Assembly (NCBI GenBank): GCA_964641395.1
Contig: CAZXKQ010000005.1
Coordinates: 1-64,000 of the forward strand
Length of the DNA stretch: 64,000 nt
DNA from: CANQBR01 sp964641395
Lineage (GTDB): Bacteria > Bacillota > Negativicutes > Acidaminococcales > Acidaminococcaceae
Direction: 5' to 3'
A program made the translations under genes and the position numbers. This document shows positions 34,062 through 42,064 of this stretch, piece after piece. The notes beneath the pieces are model-generated. The model was not told the DNA's origin. It worked only from the letters and a program-made list of their open reading frames with translations, and searched no databases. Position 1 is the first letter of the stretch; each line of letters opens with the position of its first letter.

Positions 34062-35363
34062 CTACTTGGACAGCAGAGGCAGGGTGGCGCTGCCGTGGCT
34101 CATAATGGTGATGGTGTAGTCCTCCAAGCCCTTGGCCGCCAACTGGAGCTGGGCCAGCTCCCAGGCTTCCTCCAGGCTGGCGCAGGGTATCTGCCCCGTC
34201 TTGGCCACGAAGGCGTAGTTCTCCCTGCGGGTCACCAGGTAGGTGGTGACGGAGTTGACGATGCAGCGGCTCTTATAGGCCACGAAGCCCGGGATGGTGA
34301 AGTCCTCCCGCACCCCCTGCTCCAGGGCCGCCAAGTCCCCTTGGCTAAACCAGCTGCTGAAGATGGCCGGTTCCTTGATGTCTTCACAGTCCAAGGCGGC
34401 GATGAGGATGCCCTTAGGCTTGACGGCGAAGACGGCGTTCATAAAGCACTTGGTCCCCTGGTAGAGGTTGATGTCCTTAGGATAGCCGCCGGCGGAGGTG
34501 AAGACTACGTCTGCCTGCTCCTCTATGGGCACCCCGGACAGCTCTAGCAGGTCCTGGCAGCCCCGGTGCCAGGCTTCGTACCAATGGCCGGCCACCACCT
34601 CGTAGAGCTGCCCCTCCGGGGTGTAGACCGTGTTCAGCAGGAAGTCTGGGTTTAAGAGACGGCAACCTTCCATCATGTCTAGGTTAACTGGATTGTCCTC
34701 CAGCAGGCTCACCTCCGCCAAGGGGTTGCAGCCGCCCCCCGGCTCCGGAGCCAGGGTCATGCGGTGGTTGTGCATGATGGCCTCATAGCCGGCCACCCCG
34801 GGCATAACGGCCTTGCGGCCGCCGCCGAAGCCAGCAAAGGGATGGAGGGTGACGGCGCCGGTGATGATCACCCGATCCGCCTCCACCACTGCCCTGTTCA
34901 GCTTCACCTCCGTACCGAAGGAGGTGGTGCCTACGTAGGCCAGCTGGGCCTCGTCCCGGCAGGCGTGCTGCACTATCCTGTACTGCCGGGCTATCTCCTG
35001 GCCGCACACCAGGGCGTCCTCTGCCGGGGTGTGGGGCCTGTGGGTGCCTAGGGCGGTAAGCAGGGTCACATCCTCCCTTGCTACTCCGCATTTCTCCAAC
35101 CGGGCCAAGAGCACCGGCAGGAACTGGTCCGTGCCGCAGAGGCGGGTGATGTCGCTGATGACGATGCACACCTTCTCTCCCCTGTGCACTATGGCCTCCA
35201 GGGGAGGGCTGGCGATGGGATGATCCAGGGCCCACTCTGCCGCCTGGGCGATGGAGGCCCAGCTCTTAGCCGCCGCCCTGCCCTTCAGGTCGTAGAGCAC
35301 CCGTTCCTCCGGCACCTCTACCCTCTCTACCCGCCTGCCGATAGGCAGTTCTACTCTGTACAT
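34062..35363 (-). CDS. larA: LarA-family nickel-pincer racemase/epimerase
   Basis: This 433-residue protein is full length for lactate racemase LarA, which uses the nickel-pincer nucleotide to interconvert D- and L-lactate or other 2-hydroxy acids. The residues that hold the cofactor in Lactobacillus LarA are conserved at the same numbers: His108 in LGTHRPH, His174 in TLHPF, Lys184 in GGRKAVMPG and His200 in MHNH. larB, larC and larE, needed to make the cofactor, are not nearby. It lies 16 nt after trkH in what looks like one operon. Several LarA homologues act on other hydroxy acids, so the substrate is open. Confidence 0.88.
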   Translation of the reverse strand: MYRVELPIGRRVERVEVPEERVLYDLKGRAAAKSWASIAQAAEWALDHPIASPPLEAIVHRGEKVCIVISDITRLCGTDQFLPVLLARLEKCGVAREDVTLLTALGTHRPHTPAEDALVCGQEIARQYRIVQHACRDEAQLAYVGTTSFGTEVKLNRAVVEADRVIITGAVTLHPFAGFGGGRKAVMPGVAGYEAIMHNHRMTLAPEPGGGCNPLAEVSLLEDNPVNLDMMEGCRLLNPDFLLNTVYTPEGQLYEVVAGHWYEAWHRGCQDLLELSGVPIEEQADVVFTSAGGYPKDINLYQGTKCFMNAVFAVKPKGILIAALDCEDIKEPAIFSSWFSQGDLAALEQGVREDFTIPGFVAYKSRCIVNSVTTYLVTRRENYAFVAKTGQIPCASLEEAWELAQLQLAAKGLEDYTITIMSHGSATLPLLSK

Positions 35364-35379
35364 AAGAAAACCTCCCCTT

Positions 35380-36828
35380 TCACCAATGTCTGCTAGTGCG
35401 CCAGTACTCCCGCCGCAACAGCACCAGGGCCGTGATCAGCTCCATGCGGCCGATGAGCATGGCCAGGATGAGGAGCAGCTTGCCGAAGACAGGCACCTGG
35501 GCATAGGTGGCGGCCACCCCCAGGCTGCCGAAGGCCGGGCCCAGGCTGGCCAGGCAGGCGAAGACCCCGAAGATGGCGTCCTCCGTAGGCAGGCCCACCC
35601 CTGTCAGCCCCAAGGTGAAGGCGGCGCCGATGAAGATGTAGATAAAGAAGAAACGGCTGATATAGATCACCGTATTTTCGTCTAGGGTCTTGCCCTGGTA
35701 GGCCACCCCCAACAGCAGGCGGGGATGGAGGGTGCGGCGCAGTTCCGTGGTCACCGACTTCACCAGGACGATGAAGCGGTTCACCTTCAGGCCTCCGGCT
35801 GTGGAGCCGCTGCAGCCGCCTAAGAGGAAGAGCAGGCCTAGGATGAGCTTGGAGAAGGCCGGCCACTGGTCGTAGTTGCGGGAGGCGAAGCCGGTAGTGG
35901 TACAGAAGGAGGCCGCCTGGAAGAAGGCGTGGCGCAGGGCCTCCAAGGGGCTGAAGTCTCCGACGAAGACCAGGTTGCCGGCGATGAGGAGGGTGGCCAG
36001 GCCGATGGCGGCCAGGTAGACCTTGAACTCTACGTTTTTCTTGATGACGCTGAAATCGTTCTCGCTCAGGTAGTAATAAAGGGCGAAGTTGCCCCCTGCC
36101 AGGATCATGAAGAGGGCCAGGACGAACTCCAGGCCCGGGCTCTGCAGGTAGGCCACGCTGTAGGTGTGGGGGGCGAAGCCGCCGGTGGAGAGGGTGCAGA
36201 GGGCGTAGTTCAAAGCGTCGAACTTGCTCAGCCCCAGGGACACCAGGCAGCCCATCAGGATGACGGTGAGCATGAAGTAGATGTAGAAGACGGCTATGGC
36301 CGTGGAGCGGAGGCGGGGCAGGAAGCGGACCTCGCTACTCTCCCCTGCTTCGGCGTTGAACAGGTAGACGCTGCCCTTGGCCAACTGGGGCAGGACGGCT
36401 ACGAAGATGCTGATGATGGTTATGCCCCCTATCCAGTTAGTCAGGCTGCGCCAGAGGAGGAGGTAGGCGGGCAGGCCGTCGATCTTCTTCAAGACGGTGG
36501 CCCCGGTGGTGGTAAAGCCGGAGATGCTCTCAAAAAAGGCGTCTAGCGGGCCTAGCACCCCTGCGGCCAGGTAGGGGGTGGAGCCTAGGAGGGAGAGGAG
36601 GAGCCAGCCGAAGACCATCACAAACAGCCCCTCCCGCAGGCTGATGTCCTGCCAGGCCTGGGCCTGGCGTTGGAAGAAGCGGCCGGCGATGAGGGCCAGG
36701 GTGCAGCTGAGGCCCATTACGAAGACGTCTTCCCCGTAGGAGGCCGCCACCGCCGCCGGCACCAGCATGACGGCGGCCAGGCCGTAACACATATAGGCTA
36801 GCACTAGTTGGATGAGGGCGTAGTTCAT
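35380..36828 (-). CDS. trkH: TrkH/KtrB-type potassium uptake protein (second copy)
   Basis: This 482-residue potassium-channel-like transporter has four M1-P-M2 repeats. The selectivity-filter regions are visible as SGFTTTGAT, TLSTGGFAP, SFCTTTGFAS and LASLGPAFG. SGSTAGGLK is the conserved segment after repeat 3. It works with the cytosolic RCK protein TrkA. It is clearly homologous to, but diverged from, the trkH copy immediately upstream; the two probably differ in affinity or ion preference. 15 nt separate them. Confidence 0.93.
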   Translation of the reverse strand: MNYALIQLVLAYMCYGLAAVMLVPAAVAASYGEDVFVMGLSCTLALIAGRFFQRQAQAWQDISLREGLFVMVFGWLLLSLLGSTPYLAAGVLGPLDAFFESISGFTTTGATVLKKIDGLPAYLLLWRSLTNWIGGITIISIFVAVLPQLAKGSVYLFNAEAGESSEVRFLPRLRSTAIAVFYIYFMLTVILMGCLVSLGLSKFDALNYALCTLSTGGFAPHTYSVAYLQSPGLEFVLALFMILAGGNFALYYYLSENDFSVIKKNVEFKVYLAAIGLATLLIAGNLVFVGDFSPLEALRHAFFQAASFCTTTGFASRNYDQWPAFSKLILGLLFLLGGCSGSTAGGLKVNRFIVLVKSVTTELRRTLHPRLLLGVAYQGKTLDENTVIYISRFFFIYIFIGAAFTLGLTGVGLPTEDAIFGVFACLASLGPAFGSLGVAATYAQVPVFGKLLLILAMLIGRMELITALVLLRREYWRTSRHW

Positions 36829-36843
36829 AGCCTACCTCCCAAG

Positions 36844-38304
36844 CTACCAGTTCTTGCTCTCCACCCAGAAGTCCGAGCGGAGCAACACCAGCAGGGTGAA
36901 GATTTCCAGACGGCCTAGGAGCATGGAGACGATGACCACCAGCTGGCCGAAGGGAGAGAGGATGCCGTAGCTCTGGGTGGGGCCCATGGCCCCGAAGGCC
37001 GGCCCTACGCTGCTCATGGTGGCGGCGATGATGCCCATGCTGTCCATCAGGGAAAAACCGCAGAGGGAGATGAGGATGGACAGCACCATGAAGGCGAAGA
37101 TGTAGAGGAAGAAGAAGCGGGTGACGTTCCCTACGATGCGGGAGTCGATGGTCCGCCCCCCTACCCTCACCACCTGTACCATCTGGGGATGGAGGGTGTG
37201 GATGAGCTCCGCCCAGGCCGCCTTTAACAGCACCAGGAAGCGGATGATCTTGATCCCTCCCGCCGTGGAGCCGCTACAGCCCCCTACGAACATCAGGAGG
37301 AAGAGGAGGTACTGGGAGAAGCTGGGCCAGAGGGAGTAATCGTCGCTGGCGAAGCCGGTGGTGCTGCCGAAGGACACCGCCTGGAAGATGCCGTGGCGCA
37401 GGGCCTCCCAAAAAACCGGCTTGCAGCCGCTAAAATACAGGTTGGCGGTGAGGGCTGCCGAGGCCGCCACCAGGATGGCCAGGTAGAACCTGTACTCCAC
37501 ATCCTTGGCCAGCTTCTGCCAATCTGCATGCCACAGCTTGTAGAAGAGGGAGAAGTTGGTGCTGGCGATGATCATGAAGATGACGCAGATCACCTCTATG
37601 TAGAGGGAGTCGAAGGCCACCAGGCCGTCGTGGTAAAAAGAAAAGCCCCCGGTGGCCATGGTGGCGATGGCCATGTTGATGGAGCGGTAGGGATCCAGCC
37701 CCCCGGCCAGGAGGAGGAAGATTTCTACCACGATCAGGGTGCTGTAGACAAAGAGCAGCATCATGGCCGATTCCTTGATGCGGGGCAGGGTGCGCTCCGC
37801 CATGCCGCCAGACTGCTCGGTGTTGAACAGGTAGCTGGTGCTGCCGGTCATCTGGGGCATGATGGTGATGAAGAGCATGATGACGCCGATGCCGCCGAAC
37901 CAGTGGGTGAGGCAGCGCCAGACTAGGATGCTGACAGGAAAGCGGCTGTAGGAGTCTACCGTGGTGACGCCGGTGGTGGTAAAGCCGGCAACGCTCTCAA
38001 AGATGCAGGTGATGGGATCCATGATGCCGCTTAAAAAATAGGGCACCGCCCCCATCAGGCAGACGTAGAGCCAGCCGCAGCCCATGACGGCCACAGCCTC
38101 CCGCACCCGCAGCTTGCCTATCCGCCTCTGGCTGCCGCAGGCCTGGAAGATGAGGGTCACAGAGAGGCCCAGCAAGAGGGTGGCGGCAAAGACAGAAATA
38201 TTGGCCCTGTCCTGGAGCAGGGCCGCCGCTAAGGGCACTAGGATGACGGCGCAAAAGGCCAGGCTCAGCTTGCCCAGCAGCCGCAGTACCACCTTGATAT
38301 CCAT
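36844..38304 (-). CDS. trkH: TrkH/KtrB-type potassium uptake protein (first copy)
   Basis: This 486-residue TrkH has filter regions AGFTTTGVTT, TMATGGFSF, SFGSTTGFAS and TMSSVGPAFG, each with the filter glycine. The C-terminal end LGRLEIFTLLVLL matches the family. It begins 3 nt after trkA and so is its closest partner. The tandem duplication with retained filters argues that both are functional. Confidence 0.94.
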   Translation of the reverse strand: MDIKVVLRLLGKLSLAFCAVILVPLAAALLQDRANISVFAATLLLGLSVTLIFQACGSQRRIGKLRVREAVAVMGCGWLYVCLMGAVPYFLSGIMDPITCIFESVAGFTTTGVTTVDSYSRFPVSILVWRCLTHWFGGIGVIMLFITIMPQMTGSTSYLFNTEQSGGMAERTLPRIKESAMMLLFVYSTLIVVEIFLLLAGGLDPYRSINMAIATMATGGFSFYHDGLVAFDSLYIEVICVIFMIIASTNFSLFYKLWHADWQKLAKDVEYRFYLAILVAASAALTANLYFSGCKPVFWEALRHGIFQAVSFGSTTGFASDDYSLWPSFSQYLLFLLMFVGGCSGSTAGGIKIIRFLVLLKAAWAELIHTLHPQMVQVVRVGGRTIDSRIVGNVTRFFFLYIFAFMVLSILISLCGFSLMDSMGIIAATMSSVGPAFGAMGPTQSYGILSPFGQLVVIVSMLLGRLEIFTLLVLLRSDFWVESKNW

Positions 38305-38307
38305 AAA

Positions 38308-39651
38308 TCACTCTCTGCCTTCAAACAACTTCACTGTATTCTTGGCTAGTTCGCTCTTCACTAGGAAGATGATCCTATCGTTGGCCAACAGCCGGGTGCG
38401 GCCGTTGGGTATGTAGACGTCCTCATTGCGGACGATGGCGCAGACCAGGCACTCACTAGGCAGGCCCAGTTCCATCAGCATCTTCCCTTCTACGGTGGCC
38501 CCCTTGCCTACGATGATCTCCATGGCCTCGGCCTGGGCCCCCTCCAGCAGGGAGACGGAGACGATGCCGCCCTTGCGGACGAAGCGCAGCACCTCGCCGA
38601 TGCTCAGCAGCCGGGAGGAGAGGACTATGTCCACCCCCACCTTCTCCATCAGTTCGATGTACTCGTTGCGGGCCACCCGGACGATGGTGCGCTTAGCCCC
38701 TAGGTGCTTGGCCAGGAGGGCCAGCAAAAGGTTCAGCTTGTCGTCCTCGGTGAGGCAGATCACCACGTCTGCCTCCGCCACCCCCTCCTCGGTGAGCAGG
38801 TCGATGTCGGTGCCGTCGCCGCACAGCACCAGCCCCTGCTTCAAAAGGGAGGCCAGCATCTGGCAGCGCTCCTTGTCCTTTTCGATAACCTTGATCTGCA
38901 GGCCCTGGGCCTCCAGCATAGGGGCCAGGAAGCGGCCGGTGCGGCCGGCGCCGATGATCATGGCCCGCTCGATCTTATCGTAGATGGTGATAAAGTCCTT
39001 CTCTAGGTCGAGAATGGCCTCCTGCTTGCCTACGAAGTAGACGCTGTCCCCCGGCAGGAGTACGTCGTTGCCGCTGGGGATCAGCATCTGGTGGTTGCGG
39101 AAGACCATGGCCACCAGTATGTCCTTAGGCAGGGTCAGCTCCCGCAGGGTTTTGCGGATGTAGGGGGAGGTGTCGTTCAGCTTGGTCTCCAGCATCCGCA
39201 CCCGGCCGCCGGCGAAGTCGTCTACGTTCAGGGCGGAGGGGGTCATGAGGATGTGGTCTATTTCCAAGGCGGTGATCCGCTCCGGGTTCAGGATCAGATC
39301 CACCTTCATATCCTCTGTCAGCATCTCCGGGGCGTGGACGGCGTACTCCGCATTGCGGATGCGGGCGGCAGTGTGGCTGATGCCGTGGGACTTGGCCATC
39401 AGGCAGGTGACCATGTTCACCTCGTCACTGTCGGTGCAGGCGATGAGCATGTCGGCCTGGCCTACGTCCGGATCTTCGTAGATGTAGGGACTGCAGGAAT
39501 TGCCCTCGATGGCTAAAACGTCCAAGGAGCCCTGGACGATGTTCTTCCGCTCCGGATCCAGCTCTATGACCACCACGTCGAACTGTTCTTCCGCCAATAA
39601 TTGGGCGATATTATAACCTAATTTGCCGGCACCGGCGATAATGATCCGCAT
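38308..39651 (-). CDS. trkA: Trk system potassium uptake regulator TrkA
   Basis: TrkA (447 residues) is the peripheral gating subunit with two RCK halves, each with an NAD/ATP-binding Rossmann motif (GAGKLGYNIA at about 7 and GAGRTGRFLA at about 236) and a TrkA-C domain. It opens TrkH in response to nucleotides. The frame extends 13 codons further upstream, but the Rossmann strand MRIIIAGAG begins at this ATG and an AAGGGAG precedes it. It is first gene of the trkA-trkH-trkH-larA operon. Confidence 0.94.
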   Translation of the reverse strand: MRIIIAGAGKLGYNIAQLLAEEQFDVVVIELDPERKNIVQGSLDVLAIEGNSCSPYIYEDPDVGQADMLIACTDSDEVNMVTCLMAKSHGISHTAARIRNAEYAVHAPEMLTEDMKVDLILNPERITALEIDHILMTPSALNVDDFAGGRVRMLETKLNDTSPYIRKTLRELTLPKDILVAMVFRNHQMLIPSGNDVLLPGDSVYFVGKQEAILDLEKDFITIYDKIERAMIIGAGRTGRFLAPMLEAQGLQIKVIEKDKERCQMLASLLKQGLVLCGDGTDIDLLTEEGVAEADVVICLTEDDKLNLLLALLAKHLGAKRTIVRVARNEYIELMEKVGVDIVLSSRLLSIGEVLRFVRKGGIVSVSLLEGAQAEAMEIIVGKGATVEGKMLMELGLPSECLVCAIVRNEDVYIPNGRTRLLANDRIIFLVKSELAKNTVKLFEGRE

Positions 39652-39729
39652 CTCCCCTGCTCCCTTCTCCCGCTCAGGCCACAGGTACAACTGCTTAAAC
39701 CCTTGCTTACTTCCCTAAGCTTCTGCCTC

Positions 39730-39758
39730 ATTATACCATAGAAAAGAAACTGCGTCAT
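39730..39758 (-). promoter_or_regulatory. Promoter of the trkA operon
   Basis: On the minus strand TGGTATAAT is an extended -10 (hexamer 39730-39735), with ATGACG 17 bp upstream (39753-39758) as a weak -35. Confidence 0.6.
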
Positions 39759-39761
39759 GAC

Positions 39762-39775
39762 TTTGCCTAGGCAAA
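39762..39775. promoter_or_regulatory. Perfect 14-bp palindrome upstream of the trkA promoter
   Basis: TTTGCCTAGGCAAA lies just upstream of the -35 on the trkA side and just after the trmD stop. Its place suits an activator or repressor site; as RNA it could also fold weakly at the end of the trmD message. Confidence 0.45.
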
Positions 39776-39790
39776 AAGCCAGGGCAGGCC

Positions 39791-40552
39791 TTAATTTTCT
39801 TCTTTAGCCTCCTCTAACTCCGCCAGGGCCTCCTGCAGGAGCTTCCGCTCCCCCTTCTCCAGGCCCGCCGCAAAGTCAGCAGGCAGCAGGTCCGGCCGGT
39901 AGCGGAGGGTGGCCTTCACCGCCTCCTTGAAGCGCCAGCCCCGGATGAGGGCGTGGTTGCCCCCCAGGAGGACGGCAGGCACCTCCAGCCCCTCGTAGAC
40001 CACCGGCCTGGTGTACTGGGGGTACTCTAAAAGGTTGGCGGAGAAGCTCTCTTCCGCCGCGCTTTCCGGCCGCCCCAGCACCCCGGGCAGCAGCCTGGCC
40101 ACTGCGTCCAGCACTAGCAGGGCGGGCAGCTCTCCCCCCGTCACCACGAAGTCCCCTAGGGAGAGCCGCCGATCTACGTAGTGGTAGATCCGCTCGTCAA
40201 AGCCTTCGTAGTGGCCGCAGAGGAGGATGAGGTCCTGGCCGGCGGCCGCCAGCTCCTGGGCCTGCCCCTGTTTGAACACTGGGCCGCAGGGGCTGAGGGC
40301 GATGACCGGGGCTCCGGGCAGCTGGGCCCGGGCCGCCCTGATGGCGGCTACGAAGGGCTCCGGCTTCAGCACCATCCCCGCTCCCCCGCCGCAGGGGCTG
40401 TCGTCCACCGTGCGGTGGTTGTCAGTGGTAAAGTCCCGGGGATTGATGCAGGAGATGCTCAGCAGCCCCTTCTTCTGGGCCCGCTGCAGGATGCTGTGAT
40501 TGGCTCCCTGCTCTATCTGTTCGGGAAAAAGGGTGATAAAGAGAAAATGCAT
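39791..40552 (-). CDS. trmD: tRNA (guanine-N1)-methyltransferase TrmD
   Basis: TrmD (253 residues) methylates G37 of tRNAs next to the anticodon, which prevents +1 frameshifting. SPOUT motifs are present: GGGAGMVLKPEP (near 55), LLCGHYEGFDERI (near 110), SLGDFVVTGGELP (near 132) and the trefoil-knot end. It is the last gene of the ylxM-trmD operon, with 15 nt from rimM; rplS, which often follows, is missing here. Confidence 0.96.
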   Translation of the reverse strand: MHFLFITLFPEQIEQGANHSILQRAQKKGLLSISCINPRDFTTDNHRTVDDSPCGGGAGMVLKPEPFVAAIRAARAQLPGAPVIALSPCGPVFKQGQAQELAAAGQDLILLCGHYEGFDERIYHYVDRRLSLGDFVVTGGELPALLVLDAVARLLPGVLGRPESAAEESFSANLLEYPQYTRPVVYEGLEVPAVLLGGNHALIRGWRFKEAVKATLRYRPDLLPADFAAGLEKGERKLLQEALAELEEAKEEN

Positions 40553-40567
40553 CTTCAGCCCTCCTTC

Positions 40568-41062
40568 TCAAATCCATTCCGGCAGCCGCACCACCATCCG
40601 CCTGCCAGGCAGGTCCAGCTCCCGGATGAACTCCTGCCGGGCGGGCAGCAGGATGTCCGGCCCCTGGGGGACGGCGATGACGTACACGTCGCTGCTGCCG
40701 CAGGGGAAGGCCTCCTTGAAGCTGCCTAGGCGCCGGCCGGCCTCATCGTAGACCGGCAGGCCCACCAGGTCGGCCACGTAGTACTCTCCCTCCTCCAGCG
40801 GGGGCAGGTCCTGGGCGGCGATGGACACCGGCAGCCCCCGCAGCTGCTCCGCCTCCTCCATAGTCTGCAGCTCCGCGCAGGAGGCCAGCACCAGCTTCTT
40901 GTGGAAGCGGGCCTGGCGCAGGGTGAGGCGGCGGCCGTCAGGCAGCAAGAGGTAGTCCAGATGTAAAAATTGCTCCGGCCTGTCTGTGAGGGGCAGGATA
41001 CGAATATCGCCCCGCACGCCGTGCGGAGCGACAATCTTGCCGATGACTATGTACTTATCCAC
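40568..41062 (-). CDS. rimM: Ribosome maturation factor RimM
   Basis: RimM (164 residues) assists 30S head assembly by binding ribosomal protein S19. The N-terminal VGKIVAPHGVRGDI-like stretch (here IGKIVAPHGVRGDIRI) and the C-terminal PRC-barrel with YYVADLVGLPV are intact. It is encoded between ylqD and trmD, as in many Bacillota. Confidence 0.95.
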   Translation of the reverse strand: MDKYIVIGKIVAPHGVRGDIRILPLTDRPEQFLHLDYLLLPDGRRLTLRQARFHKKLVLASCAELQTMEEAEQLRGLPVSIAAQDLPPLEEGEYYVADLVGLPVYDEAGRRLGSFKEAFPCGSSDVYVIAVPQGPDILLPARQEFIRELDLPGRRMVVRLPEWI

Positions 41063-41065
41063 CCT

Positions 41066-41470
41066 CTAGCCCCTGACGGCGATAACCTTGCCGTCTTCCA
41101 GCAGGATCTCTTGCTGCATCAAAGCTTCCAGATCCGTGCCTACCTCTATCTCCACGGTCCGCTCCAGGGTGCCGTGGCCTACTTCGGAACCTAGGGCTAG
41201 GTTGCGGGCCCGCTTCAGCTGTTCTTCTGCGGCGGTTTTGGCGGCCACCCGCTTGTTCCTCTCCTCTTCGATCTGGCCCCGCAGGGCCGGCAGCACGCTC
41301 AGGTCGGAGGCTGCTTGCCGCAGAGCCTTATTGGCCTGGAACTCGAACTGCTCCAGATCCAGCTCCATGTTCTTGATCTGCTTTTCCAGATCGGCGATAA
41401 TCTTCGCCTTCAAGGTTTCCGTCACCTTGGCCTTCAGGGCTAAGGGTATTCTGACCAAGATCTTGTCCAT
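41066..41470 (-). CDS. ylqD: YlqD family protein
   Basis: YlqD (134 residues) has a central charged coiled coil (about 20-85, rich in Lys, Glu, Gln and Leu) followed by a small beta-rich end (TVEIEVGTDLEAL). The biochemical role is not established. Its constant position between khpA and rimM suggests a part in ribosome assembly or RNA binding. Three nucleotides separate it from rimM. Confidence 0.88.
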   Translation of the reverse strand: MDKILVRIPLALKAKVTETLKAKIIADLEKQIKNMELDLEQFEFQANKALRQAASDLSVLPALRGQIEEERNKRVAAKTAAEEQLKRARNLALGSEVGHGTLERTVEIEVGTDLEALMQQEILLEDGKVIAVRG

Positions 41471-41492
41471 ACCTGTACCTACCTTTATCTCT

Positions 41493-41729
41493 CTAGCTGA
41501 TCTCCACGATGACCTTCACGTTTTCCCGGGTAGCCACGGCCTTCATCACGGTACGGATGGCCTTGGCGATACGGCCCTGTTTGCCGATGACCTTGCCCAT
41601 GTCATCAGTGGCTACATGGAGGCGGAGGACGGTGGTAGTACCGCTCACTTCCTCCTCCACCTCCACGGCATCGGGATTGTTCACAAGAGATTTGGCCATA
41701 ATTTCCACTAATTCTTTCATGCCAACCAC
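41493..41729 (-). CDS. khpA: KH-domain RNA-binding protein KhpA
   Basis: KhpA (78 residues) is a single KH domain with the RNA-gripping loop GKVIGKQGRI (near residue 46). In other Bacillota it pairs with KhpB and affects cell elongation and RNA metabolism. It lies directly after rpsP. Confidence 0.94.
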   Translation of the reverse strand: MVGMKELVEIMAKSLVNNPDAVEVEEEVSGTTTVLRLHVATDDMGKVIGKQGRIAKAIRTVMKAVATRENVKVIVEIS

Positions 41730-41738
41730 ACCTCTCGC

Positions 41739-42032
41739 CTATTTCTCAGCCTGCGCTGCAGCCTTGGCCTGGGCCTTGGCATCAGCGAATCGCTTCATGA
41801 TGCCTTCCTTGCTGAAGAGGGACCTAACGGTATCGGTAGGCTGTGCGCCCTGGCCCAGCCAAGCCAACGCCTTCTCAGCATCGATCTTCACAACTGCCGG
41901 TTGGGTAGTGGAATCATAGTAGCCTAAGCTTTCAATGAAGCGGCCGTCCCTAGGAGAACGGGCGTCAGCCACTACGATACGGTAGAAGGGGGACTTTTTA
42001 GCACCCATGCGTTTTAAACGGATCTTAACCAT
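41739..42032 (-). CDS. rpsP: Ribosomal protein S16
   Basis: S16 (97 residues) binds the 5' domain of 16S rRNA. The start MVKIRLKRMGAKKSPFYRIV is highly conserved, and the lysine- and alanine-rich tail (KAQAKAAAQAEK) is an ordinary extension. It has a strong AAGGAGGTG ribosome-binding site, fitting its need for high expression inside the operon. Confidence 0.97.
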   Translation of the reverse strand: MVKIRLKRMGAKKSPFYRIVVADARSPRDGRFIESLGYYDSTTQPAVVKIDAEKALAWLGQGAQPTDTVRSLFSKEGIMKRFADAKAQAKAAAQAEK

Positions 42033-42064
42033 GTTTTCACCTCCTTCCCAGCCTCTGCTTACTC

